The position numbers were made by a program, and so were the translations under genes. The notes below the pieces were generated by a model. That model saw only the letters and a program-made list of their open reading frames with translations. It was not told where the DNA came from and did no database searches. A stretch of DNA of 12,306 nucleotides from Elusimicrobiota bacterium (GTDB taxonomy: Bacteria > Elusimicrobiota > Elusimicrobia > 2-02-FULL-39-32), in the NCBI GenBank assembly GCA_023249715.1, contig JAHFCA010000022.1, positions 1 to 12,306 of the forward strand, in the 5' to 3' direction. Positions 1 to 6,472 of the stretch are shown one piece after another (position 1 is the stretch's first letter; the number at the start of each line of letters is the position of its first letter).

Positions 1-147
1 AATTCAGTTGGTTATGAGAACCGAGACGAAAAAGACAGTCATTTTTTAGAAACAAAAAAGTGAGAGCATACTGATGAGTATGGTCGAACTTTTTTGTGAA
101 GAAAAAATGGCTGGATTTTTTGTCGAATTCCATAATCCAACTGAATT
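1..147. repeat. Long nested imperfect hairpin (MITE-like or structured RNA)
   Basis: Nearly the whole segment folds on itself. The outer arm AATTCAGTTGG (1-11) is perfectly complementary to 137-147. TTATG (12-16) pairs with 131-135 after one bulged base. GACGAAAAA (25-33) pairs with 116-124 with one wobble, and CAG (36-38) with 111-113. CATTTTTT (40-47) pairs with 102-109, ACAAAAAAGT (52-61) with 88-97, and CATACT (67-72) with AGTATG (77-82) around a GATG loop. The six-base A and T runs are therefore placed symmetrically. The left arm begins at base 1, so the element may extend outside the window. It ends 33 bases before the mtnP start. I see no protein-coding signal. A palindromic miniature element or a transcribed RNA hairpin are both possible. 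Confidence 0.6.
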
Positions 148-180
148 ATTCGGGTTAGTAAATAAAGGAGGCAGCGTTTC

Positions 181-1065
181 ATGAAGAAAAGCGCAAATAA
201 GAATTTTGCAAGCGTGGGAATTATTGGCGGAAGCGGCGTATATGAATTGGAAGGGATAGAAAATTTGCGGGAGGTAAAAATAAAAACTCCCTTTGGCAAT
301 CCTTCCGACGTCATTATGCTGGGGACTTTAGAAGGAACCGCCTGCGCTTTTTTGCCGAGACATGGAAGAGGTCACACAATTCTCCCTTCGGAATTGAATT
401 CCCGGGCGAACATTTGGGCCTTAAAATCTTTAGGAGTAGAGCAGATTATTTCTGTTTCGGCCTGCGGCTCTTTAAAAGAAGAATTGCCCCCCCGCACCTT
501 TGTAATTCCCGACCAGCTTTTTGACAGAACCAAATCCCGTCCCGGATCCACATTTTATGGGGGCGGAGTCGTGGGACATACTCCCTTTGCTCACCCGTAT
601 TGCTCGGTTTTAACGGATAAAGTTTTTAGCGAGGCGAAATCTTTGGGGATGCAAATGCGTAAAGGCGGAACATTTGTTATCATCGAAGGGCCTAATTTTT
701 CCACTGTGGCGGAATCCCAGGTGTGGCGCCAGCTTGGTTTTTCTATTATAGGGATGACCAACTTGCCCGAAGCGCGGCTGGCCCGGGAAGCGGAGATCTG
801 TTACATTACGGTGGCTTTGGTAACCGACTACGATGTGTGGAAAGAGGGGGAAGAAGTTTCTGTGGATAAGGTGCTCGCCACGATTAAAGCGAACGTTTCC
901 AATGTAAAGCAGCTATTGCGAGCGAGCATTCCCAAACTGGCCCGGGCAAGAAAATGCGAGTGCGCCTCGGCGGCGCAATTCGCCATTCAGACCAACCCCG
1001 CCCATTTAAACAAGAAAACATTAAAGAAATTGGAGCTCCTTGTTGGGAAGTACATTAAGAAATAA
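181..1065 (+). CDS. mtnP: S-methyl-5'-thioadenosine phosphorylase
   Basis: The 294-residue protein is the expected enzyme of methionine salvage, splitting 5'-methylthioadenosine with phosphate into adenine and 5-methylthioribose 1-phosphate in the cytoplasm. Family motifs are in order: phosphate-binding GGSGVY (16-21), PRHGRGH (59-65), ANIWAL (76-81), EGPNFST (169-175), substrate-pocket MTNLPEA (192-198) and TDYDVW (215-220). The last two favour MTA phosphorylase over plain purine nucleoside phosphorylase, although 5'-methylthioinosine phosphorylases are close relatives. Length fits the family. The ATG at 181 is preceded by a strong AAAGGAGG (164-171) at 9-base spacing, which fixes the start. 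It sits between the hairpin on the left and rplU on the right. rplU appears to have its own promoter, so mtnP is probably a separate unit. No other salvage gene is in the window. Confidence 0.93.
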   Translation: MKKSANKNFASVGIIGGSGVYELEGIENLREVKIKTPFGNPSDVIMLGTLEGTACAFLPRHGRGHTILPSELNSRANIWALKSLGVEQIISVSACGSLKEELPPRTFVIPDQLFDRTKSRPGSTFYGGGVVGHTPFAHPYCSVLTDKVFSEAKSLGMQMRKGGTFVIIEGPNFSTVAESQVWRQLGFSIIGMTNLPEARLAREAEICYITVALVTDYDVWKEGEEVSVDKVLATIKANVSNVKQLLRASIPKLARARKCECASAAQFAIQTNPAHLNKKTLKKLELLVGKYIKK

Positions 1066-1088
1066 GAGAGAACTCCCCTGAGGTAGGG

Positions 1089-1118
1089 TTGCAATTTAGG
1101 GGGATAAATTGCTATATT
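1089..1118 (+). promoter_or_regulatory. Candidate rplU promoter with spacer palindrome
   Basis: TTGCAA (1089-1094) and TATATT (1113-1118) are separated by 18 bases in the mtnP-rplU gap and would start transcription near 1125, giving a leader of about 30 bases. The palindrome GCAATTTA (1091-1098) and TAAATTGC (1105-1112), with loop GGGGGA, overlaps the -35 box and fills the spacer. It could be an operator or chance. This is inference from motif match only. Confidence 0.4.
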
Positions 1119-1155
1119 TATTAGCTAGTTTAAATTTAGAAAGGTTTTTATTTAT

Positions 1156-1470
1156 ATGTACGCAATTATTCAGACAGGCGGCAAACAGTTCCGGGTAGAG
1201 AAGGGAATGAAACTGCGCGTGGAGAAACTTCTAGGGGAAGTGGGAAGCGAAGTTCAGATTCCGGAAGTGCTCTTAGTGAGTGGAGAAAATGGAGGAGAAG
1301 CTAAAATTGGAACTCCTTTGGTTTCGGACACTAAAGTTTCGGCTACCATTTTAAGACAGTTTAGGGCGTCTAAAGTTCTTGTATTTAAGAAGAGGTCTAA
1401 AAAGGGATACCGAAAAATGCAGGGCCATCGGCAAGATTTAACGGAAATAGAAATTAAGGAGATAGGGTAG
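1156..1470 (+). CDS. rplU: 50S ribosomal protein L21
   Basis: The 104-residue product has the normal L21 length and opens with the characteristic MYAIIQTGGKQFRVEKG. It ends in the basic 23S rRNA-binding segment KKGYRKMQGHRQDLTEIEI (83-101). It assembles into the large ribosomal subunit. GAAAGG (1139-1144) lies 11 bases before the ATG. It is the first gene of a tight rplU-rpmA pair with only 9 bases between them, followed by obgE. This is the common bacterial arrangement linking two large-subunit proteins to a ribosome-assembly GTPase. Nothing unusual is seen in the coding sequence. Confidence 0.97.
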   Translation: MYAIIQTGGKQFRVEKGMKLRVEKLLGEVGSEVQIPEVLLVSGENGGEAKIGTPLVSDTKVSATILRQFRASKVLVFKKRSKKGYRKMQGHRQDLTEIEIKEIG

Positions 1471-1479
1471 GACTGTATT

Positions 1480-1734
1480 ATGGCACATACGAAATCGCAA
1501 GGGTCATCTTCCAATGGCAGAGATAGCGCGGGGCAGCACTTAGGGGTAAAAGCCTTTGGCGGAGAGGTAGTTACCGCTGGTTCTATTTTAGTGCGCCAGC
1601 GCGGAACAAAATTTTTCCCCGGTTTAAACGTGGGCTTAGGAAAAGATGACACCATTTTTTCTAAAGTGAATGGCATCGTAAAGTTTGAATGGTTTAAACG
1701 AGGGAAAAAACAGATCAGCGTCTATCCAGCTTAA
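1480..1734 (+). CDS. rpmA: 50S ribosomal protein L27
   Basis: The 84-residue protein matches L27: MAHTKSQGSSSNGRDSAGQ at the N terminus, then LGVKAFGGE and GSILVRQRGTKFFPG in the body. The N-terminal tail of L27 reaches towards the peptidyl-transferase centre. The sequence begins directly with MAH, so there is no cleavable N-terminal extension of the Firmicutes type. The tail has T, S and Q where many homologues have basic residues (MAHKKAGGS), a mild peculiarity. It is translated 9 bases after the rplU stop and is probably coupled to it. A hairpin and obgE follow. Confidence 0.97.
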   Translation: MAHTKSQGSSSNGRDSAGQHLGVKAFGGEVVTAGSILVRQRGTKFFPGLNVGLGKDDTIFSKVNGIVKFEWFKRGKKQISVYPA

Positions 1735-1746
1735 TATTCATTTAAC

Positions 1747-1800
1747 AGTTTGAATTGGGGACGCATCCTATAAAAAAATTATAGGGTGTATCCCCAAACT
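1747..1800 (+). repeat. Imperfect hairpin between rpmA and obgE (REP-like or attenuator)
   Basis: GGGGACGCATCCTATAA (1757-1773) pairs with TTATAGGGTGTATCCCC (1779-1795), with two G-U pairs and one C/A mismatch around an A-rich loop. AGTTT (1747-1751) can also pair with AAACT (1796-1800). Four T residues follow, then the obgE ATG at 1805. The form resembles a terminator placed on top of the obgE ribosome-binding region. It also shares the GGGAC core and palindromic style of the hairpin at 5155-5199, suggesting a REP-type family. Confidence 0.65.
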
Positions 1801-1804
1801 TTTT

Positions 1805-3085
1805 ATGTTTGTAGATGAACTAAAAATAGAAATTCAGGCCGGTTCTGGAGGAGGGGGGTGCCTTTCCTTTAGACGGGAAAAATATATCCCTTTTGGCGGT
1901 CCCAATGGTGGGAATGGGGGGAAGGGGGGAGACGTTTATCTCATAGCCGACAGAAATTTAACAACGCTTTTAGATTTAAGTTACCGGCCGCACTTTAAAG
2001 CGCAAGAGGGAGAGCATGGAACCAGTTGGGACAAAGCTGGAAGAGGCGGAGAAGATTTATATGTGCGTGTGCCCTGCGGCACCGTGCTAAAGGAGGGAGC
2101 CGAATTTTTGGGAGATCTTTCTAATGACGGCCAAACTTTGTTGGTGGCGAAAGGGGGGCGCGGCGGGCGAGGGAATGCGGCGTTTAAAACCATGCGCAAC
2201 ACCGCTCCTAAAATTTCGGAAAAAGGGGAGCCGGGGGAACATAAAACATTGGAGTTGGAACTGAAACTCATTGCCGACGTAGGTCTAGTAGGCCACCCCA
2301 ATGCCGGGAAATCCACATTACTCTCCAGAATATCTGCGGCTCATCCTAAAATTGCCGATTACCCATTTACCACTCTTTCTCCTAATTTGGGAGTCGTTCA
2401 ATTTAAAGGGAACAGTTTTGTGGCAGCCGATATCCCCGGCCTAATCGAAGGCGCTCATTTAGGGAAAGGGTTGGGATTAGAATTTTTAAGACATGTGGAG
2501 AGAACCCGAATTCTGGTTCATTTAATAGATGCTATGGGGTTTAATGGAAAAACTCCTTTAGAAAACTTTAGGGCCATTCAGAAAGAGGTTTCTCTTTATT
2601 CTAAAAATTTAGCTAAAAAACCGGTCATTATTCTCCTTACAAAAATGGATTGCACCGGAGCATCGGAAGAGTTAAAAAAACTACAAAAGAAATTAAAAAA
2701 ATATAAAGTTTTTGGAATTTCGGCGGTTACGGGAGCAGGGCTGCCCCAATTCCTTCAGGAATCCATTAAACTTTTAAAGGGGGTGCCCAAAGAAACTTTA
2801 ATTAAAGAAGAAGAAATTCCTCTTAAAACAAAAAAATTTGTTTTAGGAGAAGAATTTTCTGTGAAAAAAGAAGGGGAGGGGTATCGCGTGCGGGGGAAAA
2901 AAGCGGAAACGTTAGTGGCCATGACTCATTTTAACCAGGAAGAGGCGGTAGTGCGGATGCAGAATATTTTAAAGAAAATGGGAGTAGAAAAACTGCTGCA
3001 AAGAAACGGCATTCAGCCGGGAGATATGGTTTATATTGGAAATATGGAATTAGAGTACTATCCTATTAATCCGGATCCCGTTTAA
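1805..3085 (+). CDS. obgE: Obg-family GTPase (CgtA/ObgE)
   Basis: This 426-residue GTPase of late 50S-subunit assembly and stress control has all three Obg parts. The glycine-rich Obg fold (1-158) contains CLSFRREKYIPFGGPNGG. The G domain has G1 GHPNAGKST (163-171), a G2 region DYPFTTLSPNLG (185-196), G3 DIPG (209-212), G4 TKMD (279-282) and G5 SAVTG (306-310). The C-terminal OCT domain (about 343-424) ends IQPGDMVYIGNMELEYYP. The start matches the conserved Obg N terminus MFVDE. No good Shine-Dalgarno lies in the usual place, because a strong hairpin ends 4 bases upstream; AGGGTG (1783-1788) is 16 bases away and inside the stem. The 3' end overlaps the extended frame of the convergent membrane gene by 20 bases. 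Confidence 0.96.
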   Translation: MFVDELKIEIQAGSGGGGCLSFRREKYIPFGGPNGGNGGKGGDVYLIADRNLTTLLDLSYRPHFKAQEGEHGTSWDKAGRGGEDLYVRVPCGTVLKEGAEFLGDLSNDGQTLLVAKGGRGGRGNAAFKTMRNTAPKISEKGEPGEHKTLELELKLIADVGLVGHPNAGKSTLLSRISAAHPKIADYPFTTLSPNLGVVQFKGNSFVAADIPGLIEGAHLGKGLGLEFLRHVERTRILVHLIDAMGFNGKTPLENFRAIQKEVSLYSKNLAKKPVIILLTKMDCTGASEELKKLQKKLKKYKVFGISAVTGAGLPQFLQESIKLLKGVPKETLIKEEEIPLKTKKFVLGEEFSVKKEGEGYRVRGKKAETLVAMTHFNQEEAVVRMQNILKKMGVEKLLQRNGIQPGDMVYIGNMELEYYPINPDPV

Positions 3086-3218
3086 TTTTCCCTTTCTTAA
3101 AAAGAAGCAGAATCAGCAAACCAACCCCAATCCAGACACTTTCCCTAATTCTCCGCAAGATTCCGTAGGACATTCCTAAAGAAGGAGCATATCCCAACGT
3201 AAGAAAGAGAAGCACTCG
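3066..3218 (-). pseudogene. C-terminal remainder of the membrane protein beyond an in-frame TGA
   Basis: Directly after the TGA at 3221-3219 the same - strand frame stays open for 50 codons and ends at TAA 3068-3066. The translation begins RVLLFLTLGYAPSLG, continues with SYGILRRIRESVW, then a hydrophobic stretch GVGLLILLLF, and ends KKGKIKRDPD. This is the expected C-terminal end of LPG_synthase_TM/UPF0104 proteins: arginine-rich loop, last membrane helix and basic tail. It belongs with the upstream gene and has no start of its own. Its last 20 bases overlap the obgE 3' end. Confidence 0.75.
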
Positions 3219-4061
3219 TCATCCCTCTACCACCCCGACCCTTGCGGGAATAAAAAATATAACGTTGTTGATAAAAAGAGAAAATGTTTCTATCGTCAAT
3301 GCGGCGCTTAAACTTGCTGGCAATCCCGACCACTTCATAAACAGATATATTTCTAAAACACCGCCAAACCAGGCGATAAAATTATAAAAGAGAGAAAGAA
3401 AAAATCTTTTGGGATAATCTTTGTAAAAAGTTCCAATCCGTTCATCAATCAGGTGAGCCGCTTCCAATTTACCGAAAATTAAATTTTCCAATCCTATTTT
3501 TTTTAACCACTGGCTGGTGGGATGGTAAATTCCCCGTTTCAAAAAGAGGTAGAGCAAGAAAGATATCCCGGCCATTCCGCTTACGACAACTCCCGCTCCA
3601 ATATCCCAGGGAATAGGCACGGTATAGAATGGGAAATGGAATAGCCATCCCGTCGCTAAAAAGAGTGTCATAGAGAGAAGATCAATGAATTTATAAACTG
3701 TAACGGAGGAAAGCGCCGATTCTACCGAAATTTTTTCTTTTAATATCAGAACTTTAACAGGTTCTCCGGCAAGGTTGGCGGAAGGGACCGTCATGTTGAT
3801 GGCATCGCCGGTGAGATAGGCGGCGAAAGTATGGAAAAAATGGATTCGTTCTTTCTGGTGAACAATGACGACATACCACGCTGCGCAGAAAGCCATTTGA
3901 GCTAGCGCATAGATAAGGATCAGAGCCAAGGTTGGGGCAAACCCAAAAGTTTGGAGGTTATTCAGGATCGTTTGCCAGCCAATCTTATGCACCATCCAAC
4001 CCAGGAGAAGTAAGCCGCCAATTCCCAAGAAAATGTGGATCCAACGCCAGTAGTTTTTCAT
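3219..4061 (-). CDS. LPG_synthase_TM/UPF0104-type membrane protein, truncated by TGA
   Basis: Starting at MKNYWRW (4061), the frame gives 280 residues of a polytopic inner-membrane protein with hydrophobic helices near 8-23, 42-64, 118-140, 155-175, 219-240 and 250-271. The family-like segment PSANLAGEPVKVLILKEK (93-110), a conserved loop GEP, identifies the lysylphosphatidylglycerol-synthase transmembrane/UPF0104 group; in many members no lysyltransferase domain is attached and the substrate is unknown. The frame ends with IPARVGVVEG then TGA, at the place where relatives continue EG-G, and recognisable sequence resumes right after (3066-3218); together they would make 331 residues, a normal length. 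An upstream ATG at 4112 exists but would overlap proB, so 4061 is preferred. It diverges from proB with 30 bases between, and converges on obgE. A one-base G-to-T change (GGA to TGA) would explain the break. Confidence 0.75.
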   Translation of the reverse strand: MKNYWRWIHIFLGIGGLLLLGWMVHKIGWQTILNNLQTFGFAPTLALILIYALAQMAFCAAWYVVIVHQKERIHFFHTFAAYLTGDAINMTVPSANLAGEPVKVLILKEKISVESALSSVTVYKFIDLLSMTLFLATGWLFHFPFYTVPIPWDIGAGVVVSGMAGISFLLYLFLKRGIYHPTSQWLKKIGLENLIFGKLEAAHLIDERIGTFYKDYPKRFFLSLFYNFIAWFGGVLEIYLFMKWSGLPASLSAALTIETFSLFINNVIFFIPARVGVVEG

Positions 4062-4091
4062 TATTTTTAAAATGGTAAAATATTTGGAGCG

Positions 4092-5186
4092 ATGAAAGCA
4101 AATAGCGGCCACCGACGGATCGTCATAAAAATTGGAACTTCGGTGTTAGCCAAAAGTTTTGAACTGGATGAAAAAAAAGATTCTCCTCTAAAATCTTTAG
4201 TGGAAGAGATTTGTATTCTCCATTCCCAAGGATGGGAGATTCTGTTAGTAACTTCTGGCGCTATTGGAATGGGAATGAAACTGGTGGGCCAGATGGATCG
4301 TCCGGAAGATATCCGTAAAAAACAGGCGCTAGCGGCGATTGGCCAAGTGCGGCTGATGCGCATGTATGAAGATCTTTTTAAAGCGGGTCAAACGAAGGTA
4401 GCCCAAGTGCTTTTAACCCGAGGCGATTTTGACGATCGGCAACGATATTTAAATGCGCGGAATACGTTGTGCACTTTGTTAGAATTGAAAGTCGTTCCGA
4501 TTATCAATGAGAACGATACCGTGGCCATAGAAGAAATTCGATTTGGAGATAACGACCAGCTTTCCAGCCTGGTGGCGGCAAAAATGGATGCGGACCTCTT
4601 AGTCTTATTGAGCGATGTGGAAGGGCTTTATCGTTCGGATACAAAAAATTCCAAAGAAGTGATTCACACCGTTACAGAAATTTCTGAAATTAAAAAACAT
4701 GTCCGTCCTTCTAAGAGCGCGCTGGGCACAGGAGGAATGGCGTCTAAACTGGAAGCGGCAAAGGTGGCCACCTCCAGCGGAGTAACCACCATTATTGCCA
4801 GCGCTTTTACCCAAGGGGTTCTGCGGGATATTTTATCGGGGGAAGAGGTTGGGACAAAGTTTATCGCTTTAAAATCTTTGACCGCTAAGAAAAGATGGAT
4901 TCTTTTTGGGGCAGTCCCCAAAGGAGAAATTATGATTGATGACGGGGCTGTGAGCGCCATCCTAGAACGATCTAAAAGTTTATTGTTCCCGGGGATAAAA
5001 GAAGTCCATGGAGATTTTTTTAAAGGGGACGTAGTCCGAATAAAAAATTTAGAGGGGAGAGAGATGGCTCGGGGCATTATTTCTTATGCTTCCGAAGAGT
5101 TAAAAAATGGCAGAAACCTTTTTAAAGAAGTCATTCATCGGGATGCACTAGCAATAGGGACAGCTCCCTATTTGTTGGACAAATAG
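4092..5186 (+). CDS. proB: Glutamate 5-kinase
   Basis: The 364-residue enzyme makes gamma-glutamyl phosphate from glutamate and ATP, the first step of proline synthesis in the cytoplasm. The amino-acid-kinase domain (about 8-250) shows VIKIGTS (11-17), VTSGAIGMG (53-61), NENDTVA (139-145), FGDND (151-155), SDVEGLY (174-180) and GTGGMASK (212-219). A PUA domain follows (about 275-357), giving the full two-domain bacterial form. The start ATG is close behind GGAG (4086-4089), an unusually short spacing of 2 bases. A TGG-TAAAAT extended -10 (4073-4081) is a possible promoter in the 30-base divergent gap. proA is not next to it; the next gene is ychF, 15 bases on. The last codons and the stop lie inside a perfect inverted repeat. 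Confidence 0.95.
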   Translation: MKANSGHRRIVIKIGTSVLAKSFELDEKKDSPLKSLVEEICILHSQGWEILLVTSGAIGMGMKLVGQMDRPEDIRKKQALAAIGQVRLMRMYEDLFKAGQTKVAQVLLTRGDFDDRQRYLNARNTLCTLLELKVVPIINENDTVAIEEIRFGDNDQLSSLVAAKMDADLLVLLSDVEGLYRSDTKNSKEVIHTVTEISEIKKHVRPSKSALGTGGMASKLEAAKVATSSGVTTIIASAFTQGVLRDILSGEEVGTKFIALKSLTAKKRWILFGAVPKGEIMIDDGAVSAILERSKSLLFPGIKEVHGDFFKGDVVRIKNLEGREMARGIISYASEELKNGRNLFKEVIHRDALAIGTAPYLLDK

Positions 5187-5199
5187 GGAGCTGTCCCTA
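5155..5199 (+). repeat. Perfect 20-bp inverted repeat across proB stop and ychF RBS
   Basis: TAGGGACAGCTCCCTATTTG (5155-5174) is exactly complementary to 5180-5199, with the five-base loop TTGGA. The right arm contains the proB stop TAG (5184-5186) and the only good ychF Shine-Dalgarno, AGGGAG (5185-5190), 11 bases before the GTG start. In the folded mRNA that site is paired with CTCCCT of the left arm. The absence of a following T-run argues against a terminator. Sequence style suggests a REP-type palindrome that has been co-opted or tolerated. Confidence 0.85.
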
Positions 5200-5201
5200 C
5201 C

Positions 5202-6284
5202 GTGGAAATAGGAATTGTTGGTTTACCAAACGTAGGAAAATCCACTCTATTTAACGCCCTTACCTCTGGGCATGCCGCTTCTTCGAACTATCCTTTTACG
5301 ACCATTGAACCGAACGTGGGCGTGGTGGCGGTAATCGATCCCCGCTTGTACCGCTTAAAAGAATTGTTTAATCCAGGAAAAACGACCCCCGCCACAATTA
5401 AATTTGTAGATATTGCCGGATTAGTGCAGGGAGCTAGTTCTGGCGCCGGCCTCGGGAATAAATTTTTAGCCCATATTCGGGAAGTGGACGCGATTGTGCA
5501 TGTGATACGGCTTTTCCAGGACCCCGATGTGGTGCATACGTTGGGAGCGGTGGACCCATTACGGGATATCGAGGTGATTGAAACGGAATTGATTTTAGCG
5601 GACCTGCAGACGCTCGATAAACAGAGTCTTAAACTGAGCGGCATGGCGCGGTCGGGGGATAAGGAATCTCAAACAAAATTTGCCTGCTTGGAGCGCATTC
5701 AAAAAAGTTTGAATGAAGGGAACCCCGCCCGCAGCAGCGGCCTGAGCCCACAAGAGCTAAAGCCTTTTTTTCTTTTAAGCGCGAAGCCGGCGCTCTATTT
5801 AGGGAATATTGGAGAAGGGTCTCAATCCGAAAATGAAAAATGGACGGCCGAACTCCAAAAGGTGGCGAAGGAACGCGGCGCCAAATGGTTGACGGTGACC
5901 GGGAAAATGGAGTCGGAGCTCGCCCAAATTGCCGATGAAGAGGAGAGAAAAACTTTTAGAGAAGAGCTGGGCATGAAAGAGACGGGACTAGAAAAGTTGG
6001 TGCGGGAAGCGTATGGGCTTTTAGATTTGGTTACTTTTTTTACGGCAGGTCCTACCGAAGTAAGAGCTTGGACGGTGAAGCAAGGGAGCACGGCCCAGGA
6101 AGCGGCGGGGCAAATTCATAGCGATATCGCCCAAGGTTTTATTAAGGCCGAGATCTACCACTTTAAAGAGATAGACCAATGGAAAGAAGAAAAAGTTTTA
6201 CAGGAAAAGGGGCTTAAGCGCTCCGAAGGAAAAGAATACACCATCCAAGATGGCGACATCTGCTACTTTCACTTCCGGGATTAG
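5202..6284 (+). CDS. ychF: Redox-regulated ATPase YchF (Obg-like, OLA1 family)
   Basis: The 360-residue P-loop protein has G1 GLPNVGKST (6-14), a switch region NYPFTTIEPNVG, G3 VDIAGLVQGAS (69-79), and NIGE (202-205) in place of NKxD. That NxxE change is the hallmark of YchF and explains preference for ATP over GTP. A coiled-coil insertion lies around 125-175 and a C-terminal TGS domain at about 278-360, ending IQDGDICYFHFRD. YchF binds ribosomes and is linked to stress responses. The start is GTG at 5202, set by the N-terminal MEIGIVGLPN consensus. Its ribosome site is inside the 5155-5199 hairpin, so translation may depend on ribosomes reaching the proB stop. The stop TAG overlaps the stop of the convergent RHH relic. 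Copies of its last codons recur at 8539 and 9654. Confidence 0.96.
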   Translation: MEIGIVGLPNVGKSTLFNALTSGHAASSNYPFTTIEPNVGVVAVIDPRLYRLKELFNPGKTTPATIKFVDIAGLVQGASSGAGLGNKFLAHIREVDAIVHVIRLFQDPDVVHTLGAVDPLRDIEVIETELILADLQTLDKQSLKLSGMARSGDKESQTKFACLERIQKSLNEGNPARSSGLSPQELKPFFLLSAKPALYLGNIGEGSQSENEKWTAELQKVAKERGAKWLTVTGKMESELAQIADEEERKTFREELGMKETGLEKLVREAYGLLDLVTFFTAGPTEVRAWTVKQGSTAQEAAGQIHSDIAQGFIKAEIYHFKEIDQWKEEKVLQEKGLKRSEGKEYTIQDGDICYFHFRD

Positions 6285-6472
6285 AGAGGATGCTCCTGAA
6301 GTTTTTCATAAACCCACGTTTTAACGATAGCTTGTCTGGAAATATTTAATCTATGAGCTTCTTGGTCTAAGCGTTTTACCATCCATTCTGGAAAGTCAAT
6401 GTTAACTTTCCGGATTACCGTGGCGTTCTTAAAATCTAGATAGCCCGAGATATCTTCCCCTTGTTCCCCAGG
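6281..6472 (-). pseudogene. Ribbon-helix-helix antitoxin relic without a start codon
   Basis: Read on the - strand, the frame after the ATPase stop gives 63 codons ending at TAA 6283-6281. The body contains RKVNIDFPEWMVKRLDQEA and RLNISRQAIVKTWVYEKLQ, a typical RHH/CopG-type DNA-binding antitoxin: a short beta strand then two helices. No ATG, GTG or TTG lies in frame between the ATPase stop (6475-6473) and the RHH core; the only in-frame Met is inside the core. The preceding residues EDISGYLDFKNATVI look like the usual leader of such antitoxins, so the true N terminus seems lost. It lies in the same frame as the ATPase, separated by one TAA, and its own stop overlaps the ychF stop. No toxin partner is next to it. 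Confidence 0.6.

Noticed and set aside
39..314. Antisense frame over the left hairpin and mtnP start
   Set aside because: It crosses a strong hairpin and the mtnP coding start, and resembles no protein family.
3219..3221. UGA read as glycine across the genome, as in Gracilibacteria and SR1
   Set aside because: Only one gene shows an internal TGA. The UPF0175-like gene ends naturally with TGA, and the glycine-rich obgE uses only GGN codons.
4062..4112. Upstream start of the membrane protein at 4112
   Set aside because: It would overlap the proB start, adds non-family residues, and MKNYWRW begins a typical first helix.
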